NCBI GenBank assembly: GCA_016219965.1
Contig: JACRJM010000014.1
Coordinates: forward strand, 1 to 64,000
Source: Candidatus Schekmanbacteria bacterium
GTDB lineage: Bacteria; Schekmanbacteria; GWA2-38-11; J061
Length of the DNA stretch: 64,000 nt
Direction of reading: 5' to 3'
The position numbers and the translations under genes are program-made. This document shows positions 42,142 to 51,329 of the stretch, piece by piece. Below the pieces are notes generated by a model. The model worked only from the letters and a program-made list of their open reading frames with translations, did no database searches and had not been told where the DNA came from. Position 1 is the first letter of the stretch, and each line of letters starts with the position of its first letter.

Positions 42142-43299
42142 ATGCCAAAAAAACGAATAGCCATTCTCGGTTCAACAGGGTCAATAGGAGTAAACTCCCT
42201 TGATGTTATCAGGAGGTTCCCTGAAAAATACGAGATCACAGGACTTGCTGCAAATAGAAGCGCTGCGTTACTTGTCGAGCAGGCAAAGTATTTCAAGCCA
42301 AAGCAGGTTGCCCTCTTTGACGAGGAGGAAGCTGAAAAAATACGAAAGAAGCTTCCCTCATCCATAAAAGTATTAAGCGGCATGGAGGGGATTATAAAAA
42401 TAGCAACCGCTGAGCAAACAGACCTTGTCGTTTCTGCAATGGTGGGAGCCGCTGGGCTTTTACCAACCTACATGGCGATTAAAGCAGGAAAGACTATTGC
42501 CCTTGCCAACAAGGAAGCACTTGTGGTTGGCGGAGAGTTGATAACAAGGGAAGCGAAAAAGAACAATGTAAGGATTCTTCCAGTTGACAGCGAGCACAGC
42601 GCGATATTCCAGTCCATGGAAGGGCATAGACACAAAGATATAAAAAGGCTCATACTTACAGCATCGGGTGGGCCATTCCTGAATGTTGATGCTGCAAAAC
42701 TTAAAAAAGTAACACCGGATGATGCGCTAAAACACCCAAACTGGAAGATGGGGAAAAAGATAACCATAGATTCCGCCACAATGATGAACAAGGGGCTTGA
42801 GGCGATTGAGGCAAGATGGCTCTTTGACATAGATATTGAGAATATTTCCGTGATCATTCATCCTGAAAGCATAATACATTCCATGGTGGAATATATAGAC
42901 GGCTCTCTTGTGGCACAGCTAGGAATGCCTGACATGAGGGTGCCTATTTCATTTGCACTTTCTTATCCGGAAAGGCTCGAAAATAAATACGCATCCCTTG
43001 ACCTTGCAAAAAAAGGGACTTTGACGTTCCGCGAGCCTGACATGAAAAAGTTTAAATGCTTAACGCTAGCCATCAAGGCAGGGAAGATTTCAGGGACAAT
43101 GCCTGCGGTTTTAAATGCTTCAAATGAAATTGCCGTGCATGCTTTCCTTGAAAGAAAAATATCATTTACTAGTATTGCAGACATAACGAGCAAAACTATG
43201 GATGCTCACACTGTAAAAAAGGTTAAAACAATAGATGATGTCCTCAATGCTGATAAGTGGGGGCGAAAAAAAGCAAAGGAACTGATAGACAAAATATGA
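42142..43299 (+). CDS. dxr: 1-deoxy-D-xylulose 5-phosphate reductoisomerase
   Basis: A 385-residue enzyme that turns DXP into MEP with NADPH, the first committed step of the MEP isoprenoid pathway. It has KRIAILGSTGSIGVNSLDVI at the N-terminus (NADPH fold), ANKEALVVGGELIT, the metal and substrate motifs VDSEHSAIFQ and LTASGGPF, HPNWKMGKKITIDSATMMNK, and IIHPESIIHSMVEY. Length is normal. Its stop overlaps the start of the next gene (ATGA). It follows the CitE-like gene by 17 bases. Confidence 0.96.
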   Translation: MPKKRIAILGSTGSIGVNSLDVIRRFPEKYEITGLAANRSAALLVEQAKYFKPKQVALFDEEEAEKIRKKLPSSIKVLSGMEGIIKIATAEQTDLVVSAMVGAAGLLPTYMAIKAGKTIALANKEALVVGGELITREAKKNNVRILPVDSEHSAIFQSMEGHRHKDIKRLILTASGGPFLNVDAAKLKKVTPDDALKHPNWKMGKKITIDSATMMNKGLEAIEARWLFDIDIENISVIIHPESIIHSMVEYIDGSLVAQLGMPDMRVPISFALSYPERLENKYASLDLAKKGTLTFREPDMKKFKCLTLAIKAGKISGTMPAVLNASNEIAVHAFLERKISFTSIADITSKTMDAHTVKKVKTIDDVLNADKWGRKKAKELIDKI

Positions 43300-44303
43300 A
43301 AATCAAAGCACTTGCACTTTTATCAGGCGGTCTCGACAGCACACTTGCCGTAAAGGTCATACAGGAACAGGGGGTCGAGGTTTCAGCCATAAACTTTGTT
43401 TCTCCTTTTTGCCTCTGCACATCTAAGAAAAGAGGGTGTCTCAGCGAAGCGTCCCGTGTATGCGATGAACTCGGCGTTGAGCTTAAGGTTGTCTATGTCG
43501 GCAAAGATTATCTTGATGTCATAAGGAAACCAAAATTCGGTTATGGAAAGAACATGAATCCCTGCATAGATTGCAGGATCCACATGCACACTATAGCAAA
43601 GAAACATATGGAAGAAATAGGTGCGCAGTTCATCATAAGCGGCGAAGTCTTAGGACAGCGCCCAATGTCGCAAAGACGTGACTCCATGAATATAATAGAC
43701 AGGGAAAGCGGGCTAAAGGGAATATTACTTCGCCCACTATCAGCAAAACATTTCCCGATTACAATACCGGAAGAAAAAGGATGGGTTGACAGAGAAAAGC
43801 TTCCTGCAATTACAGGACGGTCACGCAAAAAACAATTTGAGCTTGCCGAGGAATTAGGAATTAACGACTATCCCTGCCCGGCGGGTGGATGCCTTCTAAC
43901 GGATTTTAATTTTTCAATAAGGTTAAGAGACCTTTTCAACAATCAGGAAGACGTGACAGTAGGAGACATAAATCTGCTTAAAACCGGCAGGCATTTCAGA
44001 CTCGCACATGGCGCAAAGTTTGTCATAGGAAGAAGCGAGGTTGAAAATATCGCCATGAGGGGAATGTTGAGGGAAGGGGATGTCTGGTTTGAACCTGTAG
44101 ATGTCAGCGGACCTTCAGGATTATTGAGAGCCGTAAATCCTGATGATTTTATCGAGATATCTGCAAGTATCATTGCCCGCTATTCTAAAGAGAATAATGG
44201 GAAAATCACTGTAAGTATAAGCCGCGGTGCAGATGGAGAAACGAGCTCTATCACGGTTAGCTCTGCTTCGCAGGAATTTGTTGAAGGGACGATGGTTTCA
44301 TAA
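43296..44303 (+). CDS. ThiI/MnmA-like PP-loop tRNA-sulfurtransferase-type protein
   Basis: A 335-residue protein with an N-terminal PP-loop ATP pyrophosphatase motif LALLSGGLDSTLAVKVIQEQ. A cysteine-bearing region follows (CLCTSKKRGC; NPCIDCRIHMH), then FIISGEVLGQRPMSQRRDSM and CPAGGCLLTD. The last ~130 residues form a separate domain (HGAKFVIGRSEVENI). The layout matches proteins annotated as tRNA 4-thiouridine/2-thiouridylate synthase-like in anaerobes. The exact modification is not known. The start overlaps dxr by 4 bases, so the two are translationally coupled. Confidence 0.8.
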   Translation: MKIKALALLSGGLDSTLAVKVIQEQGVEVSAINFVSPFCLCTSKKRGCLSEASRVCDELGVELKVVYVGKDYLDVIRKPKFGYGKNMNPCIDCRIHMHTIAKKHMEEIGAQFIISGEVLGQRPMSQRRDSMNIIDRESGLKGILLRPLSAKHFPITIPEEKGWVDREKLPAITGRSRKKQFELAEELGINDYPCPAGGCLLTDFNFSIRLRDLFNNQEDVTVGDINLLKTGRHFRLAHGAKFVIGRSEVENIAMRGMLREGDVWFEPVDVSGPSGLLRAVNPDDFIEISASIIARYSKENNGKITVSISRGADGETSSITVSSASQEFVEGTMVS

Positions 44304-44330
44304 AAAAGCAGGGGATTAGTAAAATAAAAA

Positions 44331-44402
44331 AGCGGGCGATGGGGATCGAACCCACGACGTCAAGCTTGGGAAGCTTGCATTCTACCGCTGAATTACGCCC
44401 GC
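44331..44402 (-). tRNA. tRNA-Gly(CCC)
   Basis: A 72-nt cloverleaf on the reverse strand. The acceptor is GCGGGCG/CGCCCGC with discriminator T, and the anticodon loop TTCCCAA gives CCC. It lies 27 bases from the convergent ThiI-like gene. Confidence 0.95.
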
Positions 44403-44494
44403 AGAAGAATATTAAGGTACGCATTATAGAAACTTAAACCCGCTTGTCAATCTACTTAATTTAGCTGCTTAATTTCGTTTCTTAATTTCTATGC

Positions 44495-45223
44495 TTATAT
44501 ATCTGCCAAAACTTTTGTAATGATTTCTACTGCATTGGTCTTCCCATCTTTAAACTTAGCTGACGGGAAACCATGTGCCCATTCTTTTTTATAAAGTATG
44601 TCTGAAACAACCATGAGGGCGGCAAAGGAAACTTGTCTGAACATTGCCACTGCACACAATGCGGTAAACTCCATATCAACAGCCAGCACACTCAACGAAG
44701 AATAGTATTCTACCTTCTCCACCGTTTCCATAAAGGGAGCATCAGTCGTCCAGACTCTTCCTTTTTTATATGACAGGGAAGATTTTTTTAGAGCTATTTC
44801 AAGTGCTGAAAGAATTTCCATTGAAGGAGAAAGTATCTTTTCCCCTTTGAGATAAAGCACCGATGTCCCCTCCTCGCTGATACCGCCATCAGGAATAAAA
44901 ATATCGCCTATCTCAAGTGAAGGGCTTATTGCACCGCAGGAGCCGAAAAACAAAATCTTCTTCCCACCGCAGGCAATTATTTTTTCCATTAATATGGCAG
45001 CAGCAGGAGCCCCGATTACAGGTCCACAAACCGCAGCTTCAACATTTCCACTTTTTATTAAACTGAAAAAGGTGTTTTCAAGAACACCGAGCTTACTCAT
45101 ATTCTTTTTGCCGCCGGGGACAAGAAGCTCCAACATTGAGAAAGTTGGTACAATTATCACCCTTTCCGGAAGAATGGGGTCTTTCTTTCCAATTTTCGGT
45201 TTTATGATAAATCTGTCATCCAT
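44495..45223 (-). CDS. Nucleoside phosphorylase (PNP/UDP family)
   Basis: A 242-residue phosphorylase-superfamily protein. The phosphate- and base-binding strands are visible: AAVCGPVIGAPAAAILMEKI, KKILFFGSCGAISPSLEIGDIFIP and LAVDMEFTALCAVAMFRQ (the ribose-binding M-E-x-E/T region), with VVSD (catalytic Asp) near the end. It cleaves a nucleoside with phosphate in salvage; purine or uridine preference cannot be told. It stands alone, divergent from the glycosyltransferase gene. Confidence 0.86.
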   Translation of the reverse strand: MDDRFIIKPKIGKKDPILPERVIIVPTFSMLELLVPGGKKNMSKLGVLENTFFSLIKSGNVEAAVCGPVIGAPAAAILMEKIIACGGKKILFFGSCGAISPSLEIGDIFIPDGGISEEGTSVLYLKGEKILSPSMEILSALEIALKKSSLSYKKGRVWTTDAPFMETVEKVEYYSSLSVLAVDMEFTALCAVAMFRQVSFAALMVVSDILYKKEWAHGFPSAKFKDGKTNAVEIITKVLADI

Positions 45224-45288
45224 ATTGAAATATTAACCCAAATCCTATAGACATTGAAATCTAAATTCTTTCTCCGGAGAATGAAGTG

Positions 45289-46122
45289 ATGCCGCTTGTG
45301 TCTGTAATAATCCCAACTTTTAACAGGGAATGGATTGTAGCCGAGGCAATCCGGTCAGTGCTTGCACAGAGATTTCACGACTTTGAGTTGATAGTGGTTG
45401 ACGATGGTTCAACTGACAACACTCGTTCAAAGATTCAACCTTTCATTGAATCCTTTAAAGACAAATTAAAATATATTTATCAGAAGAACAGCGGTGTTTC
45501 ATCTGCAAGGAATCAGGGAATAAAGAATAGCAGGGGAAGTTTAATATGCTTTCTTGACTCAGATGACCTCTGGCATAGAGACAAACTGAAAGAGCAGGTA
45601 AGTTTCATGGAGAAAAATCCTGATTTTAAAATCTGTTATACGGATGAAAAGTGGTTTAAAAATGGTGAACACTTAAACCAGAGCAAACATCACAAAAAAT
45701 ACTCTGGTGATATTTTTAGATATTGCCTGCCTCTATGTATAATCAGCGCTTCGTCGGTTATGATAGCACGCGAAGTATTTGACGACGTCGGTTTCTTCGA
45801 TGAAAGCCTTGAAGTCTGCGAAGATTATGATCTCTGGCTCAGGATAGCATTGAAATATAAAATACATTTTATTGAAAAGAAACTGATAGTAAAAAGAGGA
45901 GGCCATTCCGACCAGCTTTCGAAAAAATATTGGGGGATGGACAGGTTCAGGGTCGAGGCTCTTTTAAAACTCCTAAACAGTGAACTGCCTGAAGAACAAA
46001 AAAAATATGTTATTGAAGAGCTTAAAAAAAAATGCGTTATACTTTCGAAGGGTTTCAAAAAAAGGGGAAAGATTTCAGAAGCACAAATTTATGAGAAAAT
46101 TTTATGCAATTTAAATTTATAA
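45289..46122 (+). CDS. Family 2 glycosyltransferase
   Basis: A 277-residue GT-A-fold glycosyltransferase. It has VSVIIPTFNREWIVAEAIRS, LAQRFHDFELIVVDDGSTDN, NSGVSSARNQGIKNSRG and the metal-binding DSDD in LICFLDSDDLWH; VCEDYDLWLRIALK is the usual later motif. It probably adds a sugar to an envelope glycan. ATG 45289 is preferred, 9 bases from GGAG; GTG 45286 is possible. Its end overlaps the ParB-like gene by 19 bases. Confidence 0.9.
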   Translation: MPLVSVIIPTFNREWIVAEAIRSVLAQRFHDFELIVVDDGSTDNTRSKIQPFIESFKDKLKYIYQKNSGVSSARNQGIKNSRGSLICFLDSDDLWHRDKLKEQVSFMEKNPDFKICYTDEKWFKNGEHLNQSKHHKKYSGDIFRYCLPLCIISASSVMIAREVFDDVGFFDESLEVCEDYDLWLRIALKYKIHFIEKKLIVKRGGHSDQLSKKYWGMDRFRVEALLKLLNSELPEEQKKYVIEELKKKCVILSKGFKKRGKISEAQIYEKILCNLNL

Positions 46123-47087
46123 ACTTAGGCGAAGTAATCATCCCAGATTATTTTGAGAATTCATTCCCTGAACTGCCGGGAGATATTCTTTTATCGGTTG
46201 AAAAGATAGGTATCATTGCCCCGGTACAGGTGATTGAATCGGAAAAAGGCTACATGGTCTTTTCAGGGTGCAGGAGATTTCGGGCAGCGGAAAAACTTAA
46301 CTGGCAGGATATACCGGCTTTTATCTACAAGAGAAATAAAATCACTGATTTCGATGCTCTGAAGATATCAATTGATGAAAACCGCCTGATAAGAGGATTA
46401 AATGATTTTGAGGTTTCAAACATTTTATCAGTTCTGGAAAATCATTTTAAACTTTCAAAGGAAGAAATAGTAAAAACATATTCCCGTAAGTTGGGCATTC
46501 CGGAAAACTTCGCCATGCATGAAAAATACAGATTGCTTAAAAAGCTTGATAAAGAGCTAAAATCATTTATTCTTGAAAAGAAAATCCCTTTAAAAACATC
46601 CTCATCTATTTCATCGTGGCAGAAAAACTCCCAGACTAAATTTTTCAATCTGATTAAAAATTGTTTGATGAGCCATAATGATTTTACTGAAGCAGTGACA
46701 CTTATTGAAGAAATTGCCCATATTCAAAAAAATTCAACAGAAGATATTATTGACAGAGAAGATATTCAGTCAATTTTGAGAAACGAAGAAACAATAAAAG
46801 CTGAGAAAACAGCAAAGATTTTGAAACTTTTAAGAGATATACGCTCACCTCAAAAAGAAAATCTCAAAAAGAATATCAGGGAAACTGAAAAAAGCTTGTC
46901 AAAAGCAGGTCTTGTGAAAGTGAAATTGCCGGAACTTCTTGAAGGGGATGAAATAAAAATCGAGATCACTGTAAAAAATGCTGAGAATCTCGGTGAAGCT
47001 GCAGGAATTATCTCTTCTGACAATTTTTACTCTAAAATAAAAAACCTTTTCAAGGTTAAACCAAAATCAACCAAAATCAATCAATGA
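46104..47087 (+). CDS. ParB-like nuclease-domain protein (not in a parAB locus)
   Basis: A 327-residue protein with a ParB/Spo0J N-terminal domain. It has LGEVIIPDYFENSFPELPGD, LLSVEKIGIIAPVQVIE, VFSGCRRFRAAEKLNWQDIP (the GxRRxxA CTP/DNA-binding box, here G-C-R-R-F-R-A-A) and ISIDENRLIRGLNDFEVSN. An HTH-like part and a Lys/Glu-rich coiled C-terminus follow. There is no ParA nearby. It overlaps both the glycosyltransferase and the radical SAM gene (ATGA), so its partner is probably the latter. Confidence 0.85.
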   Translation: MQFKFINLGEVIIPDYFENSFPELPGDILLSVEKIGIIAPVQVIESEKGYMVFSGCRRFRAAEKLNWQDIPAFIYKRNKITDFDALKISIDENRLIRGLNDFEVSNILSVLENHFKLSKEEIVKTYSRKLGIPENFAMHEKYRLLKKLDKELKSFILEKKIPLKTSSSISSWQKNSQTKFFNLIKNCLMSHNDFTEAVTLIEEIAHIQKNSTEDIIDREDIQSILRNEETIKAEKTAKILKLLRDIRSPQKENLKKNIRETEKSLSKAGLVKVKLPELLEGDEIKIEITVKNAENLGEAAGIISSDNFYSKIKNLFKVKPKSTKINQ

Positions 47088-48169
47088 TGCTTCCTGACAT
47101 AGAAAAGATATATGTTCACCCTGATTCCCTTTCATCACCTATAACAAAAAAAGTCTGTTCCGCTTACAGCGCAGTGCCGGTCATAACTGCTGTAAAGGAA
47201 GAGATTATAAGTGAGATCAGGTCGACAAGAAATGATCCAATATCTTATGGGAAAAAAATTCTCTACCTCGCACAAAATGAAGGGAATTTCTTAAAAAAAT
47301 GTCCGGGGACCAAAGGAGTTATATGCTGCAATTATTACACAATCAATCTTGCAACAAACTGTCCCATTGACTGCACATACTGTATTTTGCAGGAATATCT
47401 TGAAAACAATCCTGCTATTACAATTTTTACCAACATTGAAAATGCTTTTAAAGAGATTGAAGCAGAATTAAGCAGAAACAGGAATTATCCAATCAGAATA
47501 GGTACAGGGGAGTTAGCCGACAGCCTTGCGCTTGACATAATATCAGGAACATCTGTTGAGCTGATGAATTTCATTAAAGGGAAAGATAACATCATATTTG
47601 AATTTAAAACAAAAACAACAAACATTGAAAACCTATTAAAAAACATAGGAGCAAGAAATATCGTAATAAGCTGGTCTCTTAACCCTCAGCGCCTAATCGA
47701 GTCAGATGAAAAAGGAGCCGCATCGCTTGATGAGAGAATCAGGTCAGCAGCACTTTGTGAGAAGAATGGGTTCAGCCTCTCATTCCATTTTGATCCCATT
47801 ATAAGATACAATGGCTGGGAAAAAGATTACAGTCATGTCATAGAAAAGCTTTTTTCAGAAGTTGAGCGAACATCAATTGCATGGATAAGCCTTGGATGCC
47901 TGAGGTTTTCCAAGGAATTAAAGACAATCATGAAAGAAAGATTCCCAATATCAGATATATTTTACAACGAGTTCGCAATGTGTCATGACGGGAAGTACAG
48001 GTATATACGTCCGGTACGGGAAGAAATATTCAGCAAAATGGTAAACATGATAAAAAAAACAGCCCCCAAAGTTCCTGTTTATCTTTGTATGGAGCGGGAT
48101 TTTATATGGGATAATGTTTTTTTAAACCGACCTGCGGATATGAGGGAGATTCATCCTCTATTTCTTTGA
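47084..48169 (+). CDS. Spore-photoproduct-lyase-like radical SAM protein
   Basis: A 361-residue radical SAM enzyme. The cluster motif CPIDCTYC is present in NLATNCPIDCTYCILQEYL, with YPIRIGTGELADSLALD, FEFKTKTTN, IVISWSLNPQR, FSLSFHFDPII and FNEFAMCHDGKYRY. This order matches the SPL (SplB) family, which repairs thymine dimers of the spore type. No sporulation genes are visible and the host looks Gram-negative, so it may act on DNA damage or another substrate. It is coupled by a 4-base overlap to the ParB-like gene. Its stop lies in a 19-bp tandem repeat. Confidence 0.88.
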   Translation: MMLPDIEKIYVHPDSLSSPITKKVCSAYSAVPVITAVKEEIISEIRSTRNDPISYGKKILYLAQNEGNFLKKCPGTKGVICCNYYTINLATNCPIDCTYCILQEYLENNPAITIFTNIENAFKEIEAELSRNRNYPIRIGTGELADSLALDIISGTSVELMNFIKGKDNIIFEFKTKTTNIENLLKNIGARNIVISWSLNPQRLIESDEKGAASLDERIRSAALCEKNGFSLSFHFDPIIRYNGWEKDYSHVIEKLFSEVERTSIAWISLGCLRFSKELKTIMKERFPISDIFYNEFAMCHDGKYRYIRPVREEIFSKMVNMIKKTAPKVPVYLCMERDFIWDNVFLNRPADMREIHPLFL

Positions 48170-48198
48170 TGTGATAAAATTTCTTTGATGTGACAAAA
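48161..48198. repeat. Tandem 19-bp duplication at the end of the radical SAM gene
   Basis: TTTCTTTGATGTGATAAAA (48161-48179) is repeated with one change at 48180-48198. The first copy contains the stop codon, the second is non-coding. Confidence 0.8.
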
Positions 48199-48200
48199 TT

Positions 48201-48283
48201 AAAGCCCCTCATCCTTTTCTTCCGCCCATACTTAATATTAGTGAAGCGGGGCGATCAAGTTTTGATCTTTGATGAGGGGCTTT
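48201..48283. repeat. Large hairpin with perfect 13-bp outer stem
   Basis: AAAGCCCCTCATC (48201-48213) and GATGAGGGGCTTT (48271-48283) are exact inverted repeats enclosing 57 bases. Within these, GATCAA-GTT-TTGATC (48253-48267) forms a second hairpin. It follows the radical SAM gene and may be its terminator or a structured RNA; no U-run follows. The remaining 48284-48654 holds no gene. Confidence 0.65.
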
Positions 48284-48654
48284 AAGACTGCTCCTGCTGT
48301 GTCATTCTTGAACCCTTCTTTTTTCTTAGGATCTCCCGCCGGATTTAAGGTTTCCCAGTAAGCTTTTGCTTACATATTTAAGGGAATCACAATATCCAGT
48401 TTTGGATCCTTTCTGTTAAGTGTTGATTCAATCTTTGATTCACGAGCAGTGCAGTTTTTATATCCTCGTCTAATTATCAACTTAGTATTTAAATGCAGTT
48501 TGTCAAGTCGTCTTAGAAATTTAATTTTCAGTCTATTTTTCGCACAGCATCTGCTTAATTAAATTAATAAGTTAGCGGGAAAAATGTTAGTTGCGGCTTG
48601 ACTACAAATACTATTTGTATTAGAAACCATCCGCAACTGGGAGAGAAAATATAT

Positions 48655-48891
48655 ATGAAGAAAAGTACTTATTTACTTATTGCCGGCGCAATCCTCATGA
48701 TCATAATACTTAATCTTTTGCCTTCAAAAGAAATACCATCACTGCCTAAAGATGAAACACATAAAGAGTATATAATTGATGACAAATGTTTGGAATGCCA
48801 TGGCCCCGGCAAGATTCACCCTCTGCCTAATAAACATCCGCACGAACCGGAAAATTGCAAGCGCTGCCACATAGATAAGATTTACAGATAA
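48655..48891 (+). CDS. Small membrane-anchored diheme c-type cytochrome
   Basis: A 78-residue protein from ATG 48655 behind GGGAGAG. An N-terminal membrane anchor or signal (TYLLIAGAILMIIILNLLP) precedes two CxxCH heme motifs, CLECH and CKRCH, near residues 45 and 68, with several extra His residues as possible distal ligands. Such mini-cytochromes carry electrons in the periplasm. Its end overlaps the convergent AOR gene by 10 bases. Confidence 0.8.
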   Translation: MKKSTYLLIAGAILMIIILNLLPSKEIPSLPKDETHKEYIIDDKCLECHGPGKIHPLPNKHPHEPENCKRCHIDKIYR

Positions 48892-50777
48892 TTATCAGTA
48901 AACTTTCTCGTGTCTTCTGCTATGTCATCAAGGCCTATGCTTTTAAGCTTTTCATAGGTAGGTAACCCGTTACTTTTATCCCATCCGCGGGCTGAATAAT
49001 AATCATCGAGGATTATCTCAAATCTATCCCGGTCCAGTTTCTGTCCTTTTGATGAACCGCCGTCAGTAGGTTCGCGAAAAAATCTTTCAGGGACAGTATC
49101 ATCCTTTCTCATAAAGCCTGCGGTGCGAGCACTGAACATTCTTTCAACATTATAGATTCTCTCCGTAGCAAGTTCCACGTCAGAAGCTGAGAAATCCTCG
49201 CCAGTAGCTAAAGTCAGCATCTCAGCAAAATCTGAAAAGGTAAACACCGAGTATCCTGCGCTTAATATATAAAAAATCTTACACAACCCCAGACAGTCAG
49301 GAACAGTTGTTATATCCTGTATCCATCTGACAGCCTTTCCTTTCCCCACGACACCTTTTGATTTTAGAGCTTCTTCTCCAAAGTTCTTTTTTATATATTC
49401 AACAGGCATCACATCATCTATGAGAAGTCCTCTCAGATGGTCTGCTCCCCTTGTAGATGTCGCATAGCCAAGCACTATCCCATGCTTTACCCTCATATCA
49501 GATGAAACACTCTGCCCTTTGATTGTATGGGCAAACTCATGAGATCCTTTGCCTATCTTCTGGGAAGCCCTTTCAACACCTTCAGATAATATGTCGCCTA
49601 TTCCCTCCCGCTTTGCGATCTTTTCTATCAGCGTATGAACAGTCTTATAATTCCCCCAGTCAAGCTCAAGACCGTCAGTATCTTCTTTAGTGAGTATACC
49701 TCTCTGATAACATTCCATCGCAAAGGCTATGGTGTTGCCGGTTTCGATGCAGTCAACGCCAAGACGGTTGCTAAGAACATCAGCTTTCAATATCGCCGGG
49801 AGCGAAGCAACCTGCGGCTGCGTCCCCCATGACCAGAGGGCTGCAAGCTCGGGTCCCTCACCATCAAGCCCTGAAAACTCTCCCTCTTTCACATCATAAA
49901 GTCTTCCGCAACTGATGCTGCATCCATAACAGGATTTTACTTTTGTAATATATTTTTCACGCAATATGCGGGGATCAATATACTTTATACCTTCAAACAC
50001 GGTAGTTTGAAGATTCTTTGATGCCGGAGAATAACCTGATTTAACCTCAGGGATTACTCCACCGGTTGTCCCATAGAGAGTCATATCACCGCGGATATGG
50101 CTTTTAAGTATTTTCAATGCCTTGTCAGCAAATTCCTTGCTCCTTGCCACTTTTAATGGTTTGAACCCTTTCACTGCTATCGCCTTAAGGTTTTTTGAAC
50201 CCATGACAGCACCCATCCCTTTAGCAGCAGCTCTTTTAAGACCGTGCATAACGCTTGCCACTCGTGCAAGATTTTCTCCTGCGATGCCTATGCATGCTAT
50301 CTGGTATTCTTCGCCGCCAAGTTTTTTTCTGAGTGCTGCCTGCGTATCCCAGGAATCTTTTCCCCATAACTCCCCGGCATCTTCAATAAAAATACCTTTC
50401 CTGTCTATCCTGAGATAAACAGGCTTGTCAGCTTTTCCCCTGAAAATAATATTGTCAAACCCGGCGTATTTAATCTCTGATGCAAACATTCCCCCGGAGT
50501 TGGCGTCACCATGCCCGCCTGTTGTGCTCGAAAGTGCGGTAACCGTAAAACGGCAGGATGCAGGCATGAGCGTCCCGGCAAGAGGACCTGCTCCGAAAAT
50601 AAGTACGTTTGAAGGGTCGAAAGGATCTATCCTGTTTTTCACCTCTTTATAAAGAAAATAGGAATTGAGCCCCCGGCCTCCAAGGAACTTCTTTGCCAGA
50701 TTGATATCAGTATCCTCGATTGAAACTTTCCGGTTAGAGAGGTCAACAATCAGGATTTTTCCGGTCCAGCCATACAT
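48882..50777 (-). CDS. aor: Aldehyde:ferredoxin oxidoreductase (tungsten-type)
   Basis: A 631-residue AOR-family enzyme, normal length, that oxidises aldehydes to acids using ferredoxin and a tungsto-bispterin. It begins MYGWTGKILIVDLSNRKVS and has KKFLGGRGLNSYFLY, FGAGPLAGTLMPASCRFTVT, GHGDANSGGMFASEIKYAG, KGMGAVMGSKNLKAIAVKG and the Fe-S cysteines CYGCSISCGR and DCLGLC. A dedicated four-cluster ferredoxin gene precedes it by 20 bases, as is common. This points to anaerobic metabolism of aldehydes or amino acids. Confidence 0.94.
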   Translation of the reverse strand: MYGWTGKILIVDLSNRKVSIEDTDINLAKKFLGGRGLNSYFLYKEVKNRIDPFDPSNVLIFGAGPLAGTLMPASCRFTVTALSSTTGGHGDANSGGMFASEIKYAGFDNIIFRGKADKPVYLRIDRKGIFIEDAGELWGKDSWDTQAALRKKLGGEEYQIACIGIAGENLARVASVMHGLKRAAAKGMGAVMGSKNLKAIAVKGFKPLKVARSKEFADKALKILKSHIRGDMTLYGTTGGVIPEVKSGYSPASKNLQTTVFEGIKYIDPRILREKYITKVKSCYGCSISCGRLYDVKEGEFSGLDGEGPELAALWSWGTQPQVASLPAILKADVLSNRLGVDCIETGNTIAFAMECYQRGILTKEDTDGLELDWGNYKTVHTLIEKIAKREGIGDILSEGVERASQKIGKGSHEFAHTIKGQSVSSDMRVKHGIVLGYATSTRGADHLRGLLIDDVMPVEYIKKNFGEEALKSKGVVGKGKAVRWIQDITTVPDCLGLCKIFYILSAGYSVFTFSDFAEMLTLATGEDFSASDVELATERIYNVERMFSARTAGFMRKDDTVPERFFREPTDGGSSKGQKLDRDRFEIILDDYYSARGWDKSNGLPTYEKLKSIGLDDIAEDTRKFTDNYL

Positions 50778-50797
50778 TTTTTCACCCGTTTCACTTA

Positions 50798-51226
50798 TTA
50801 AGTTTTATTACTCAAAGAAAGGACTCCTCTCGGACAGACATCAACGCATTTTGGATTGCCTCCGCAAAGGTTGCATATCAATGGGATCATTCTCTCGTCA
50901 TCAAAAACAATCGCCTTATATTGACATTCCCTTACGCATCTTCCGCAACCCGTACAATTTTTCTCATCCAGAATAATTGTGCCATTCTCTGAGCTCTTTG
51001 AAAGTGCATCAAAAGGACAGCAGGCAATACATACCGGTTCTTCACAAAGGTTGCAGGTATGGGGTGTTGTTTCGCGGAAGTCTTTTTCTATTACAATAAT
51101 TCTTGCAAGCCACGGGGCAAAAGAGCCTTCGTGCTCAAATGAGCAGATTGCCTGGCAAAGTCTGCACCCGGAGCAGTTATCAGGAAACACTTTCTCAAGG
51201 ACAGTTATTTTCTTTATATCATTCAT
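50798..51226 (-). CDS. Polyferredoxin-type 4Fe-4S protein (AOR partner)
   Basis: A 142-residue iron-sulfur protein with four cysteine clusters: CSGCRLCQAIC, CNLCEEPVCIACC, CTGCGRCVREC and CNLCGGNPKCVDVC. This arrangement is that of the HybA/DmsB-like electron-transfer subunits often encoded beside AOR. No signal peptide, so it acts in the cytoplasm. It is upstream of aor on the same strand with a 20-base gap, thus the first gene of the pair. Confidence 0.9.
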   Translation of the reverse strand: MNDIKKITVLEKVFPDNCSGCRLCQAICSFEHEGSFAPWLARIIVIEKDFRETTPHTCNLCEEPVCIACCPFDALSKSSENGTIILDEKNCTGCGRCVRECQYKAIVFDDERMIPLICNLCGGNPKCVDVCPRGVLSLSNKT

Positions 51227-51329
51227 TAGCGAAAGAATTTACTCCTAACACTATAAAATTTGTATTATAAAAGGCAAGAATTCTCTAAGGCATCACAAGA
51301 AGAAGAACATTTTTTGCATAAAGGTCTTT

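Noticed and set aside
46104-47087. Chromosome partition (parAB/parS) locus or replication origin
   Set aside because: No ParA, parS cluster, dnaA or dnaN nearby; the ParB-like gene is coupled to a radical SAM gene.
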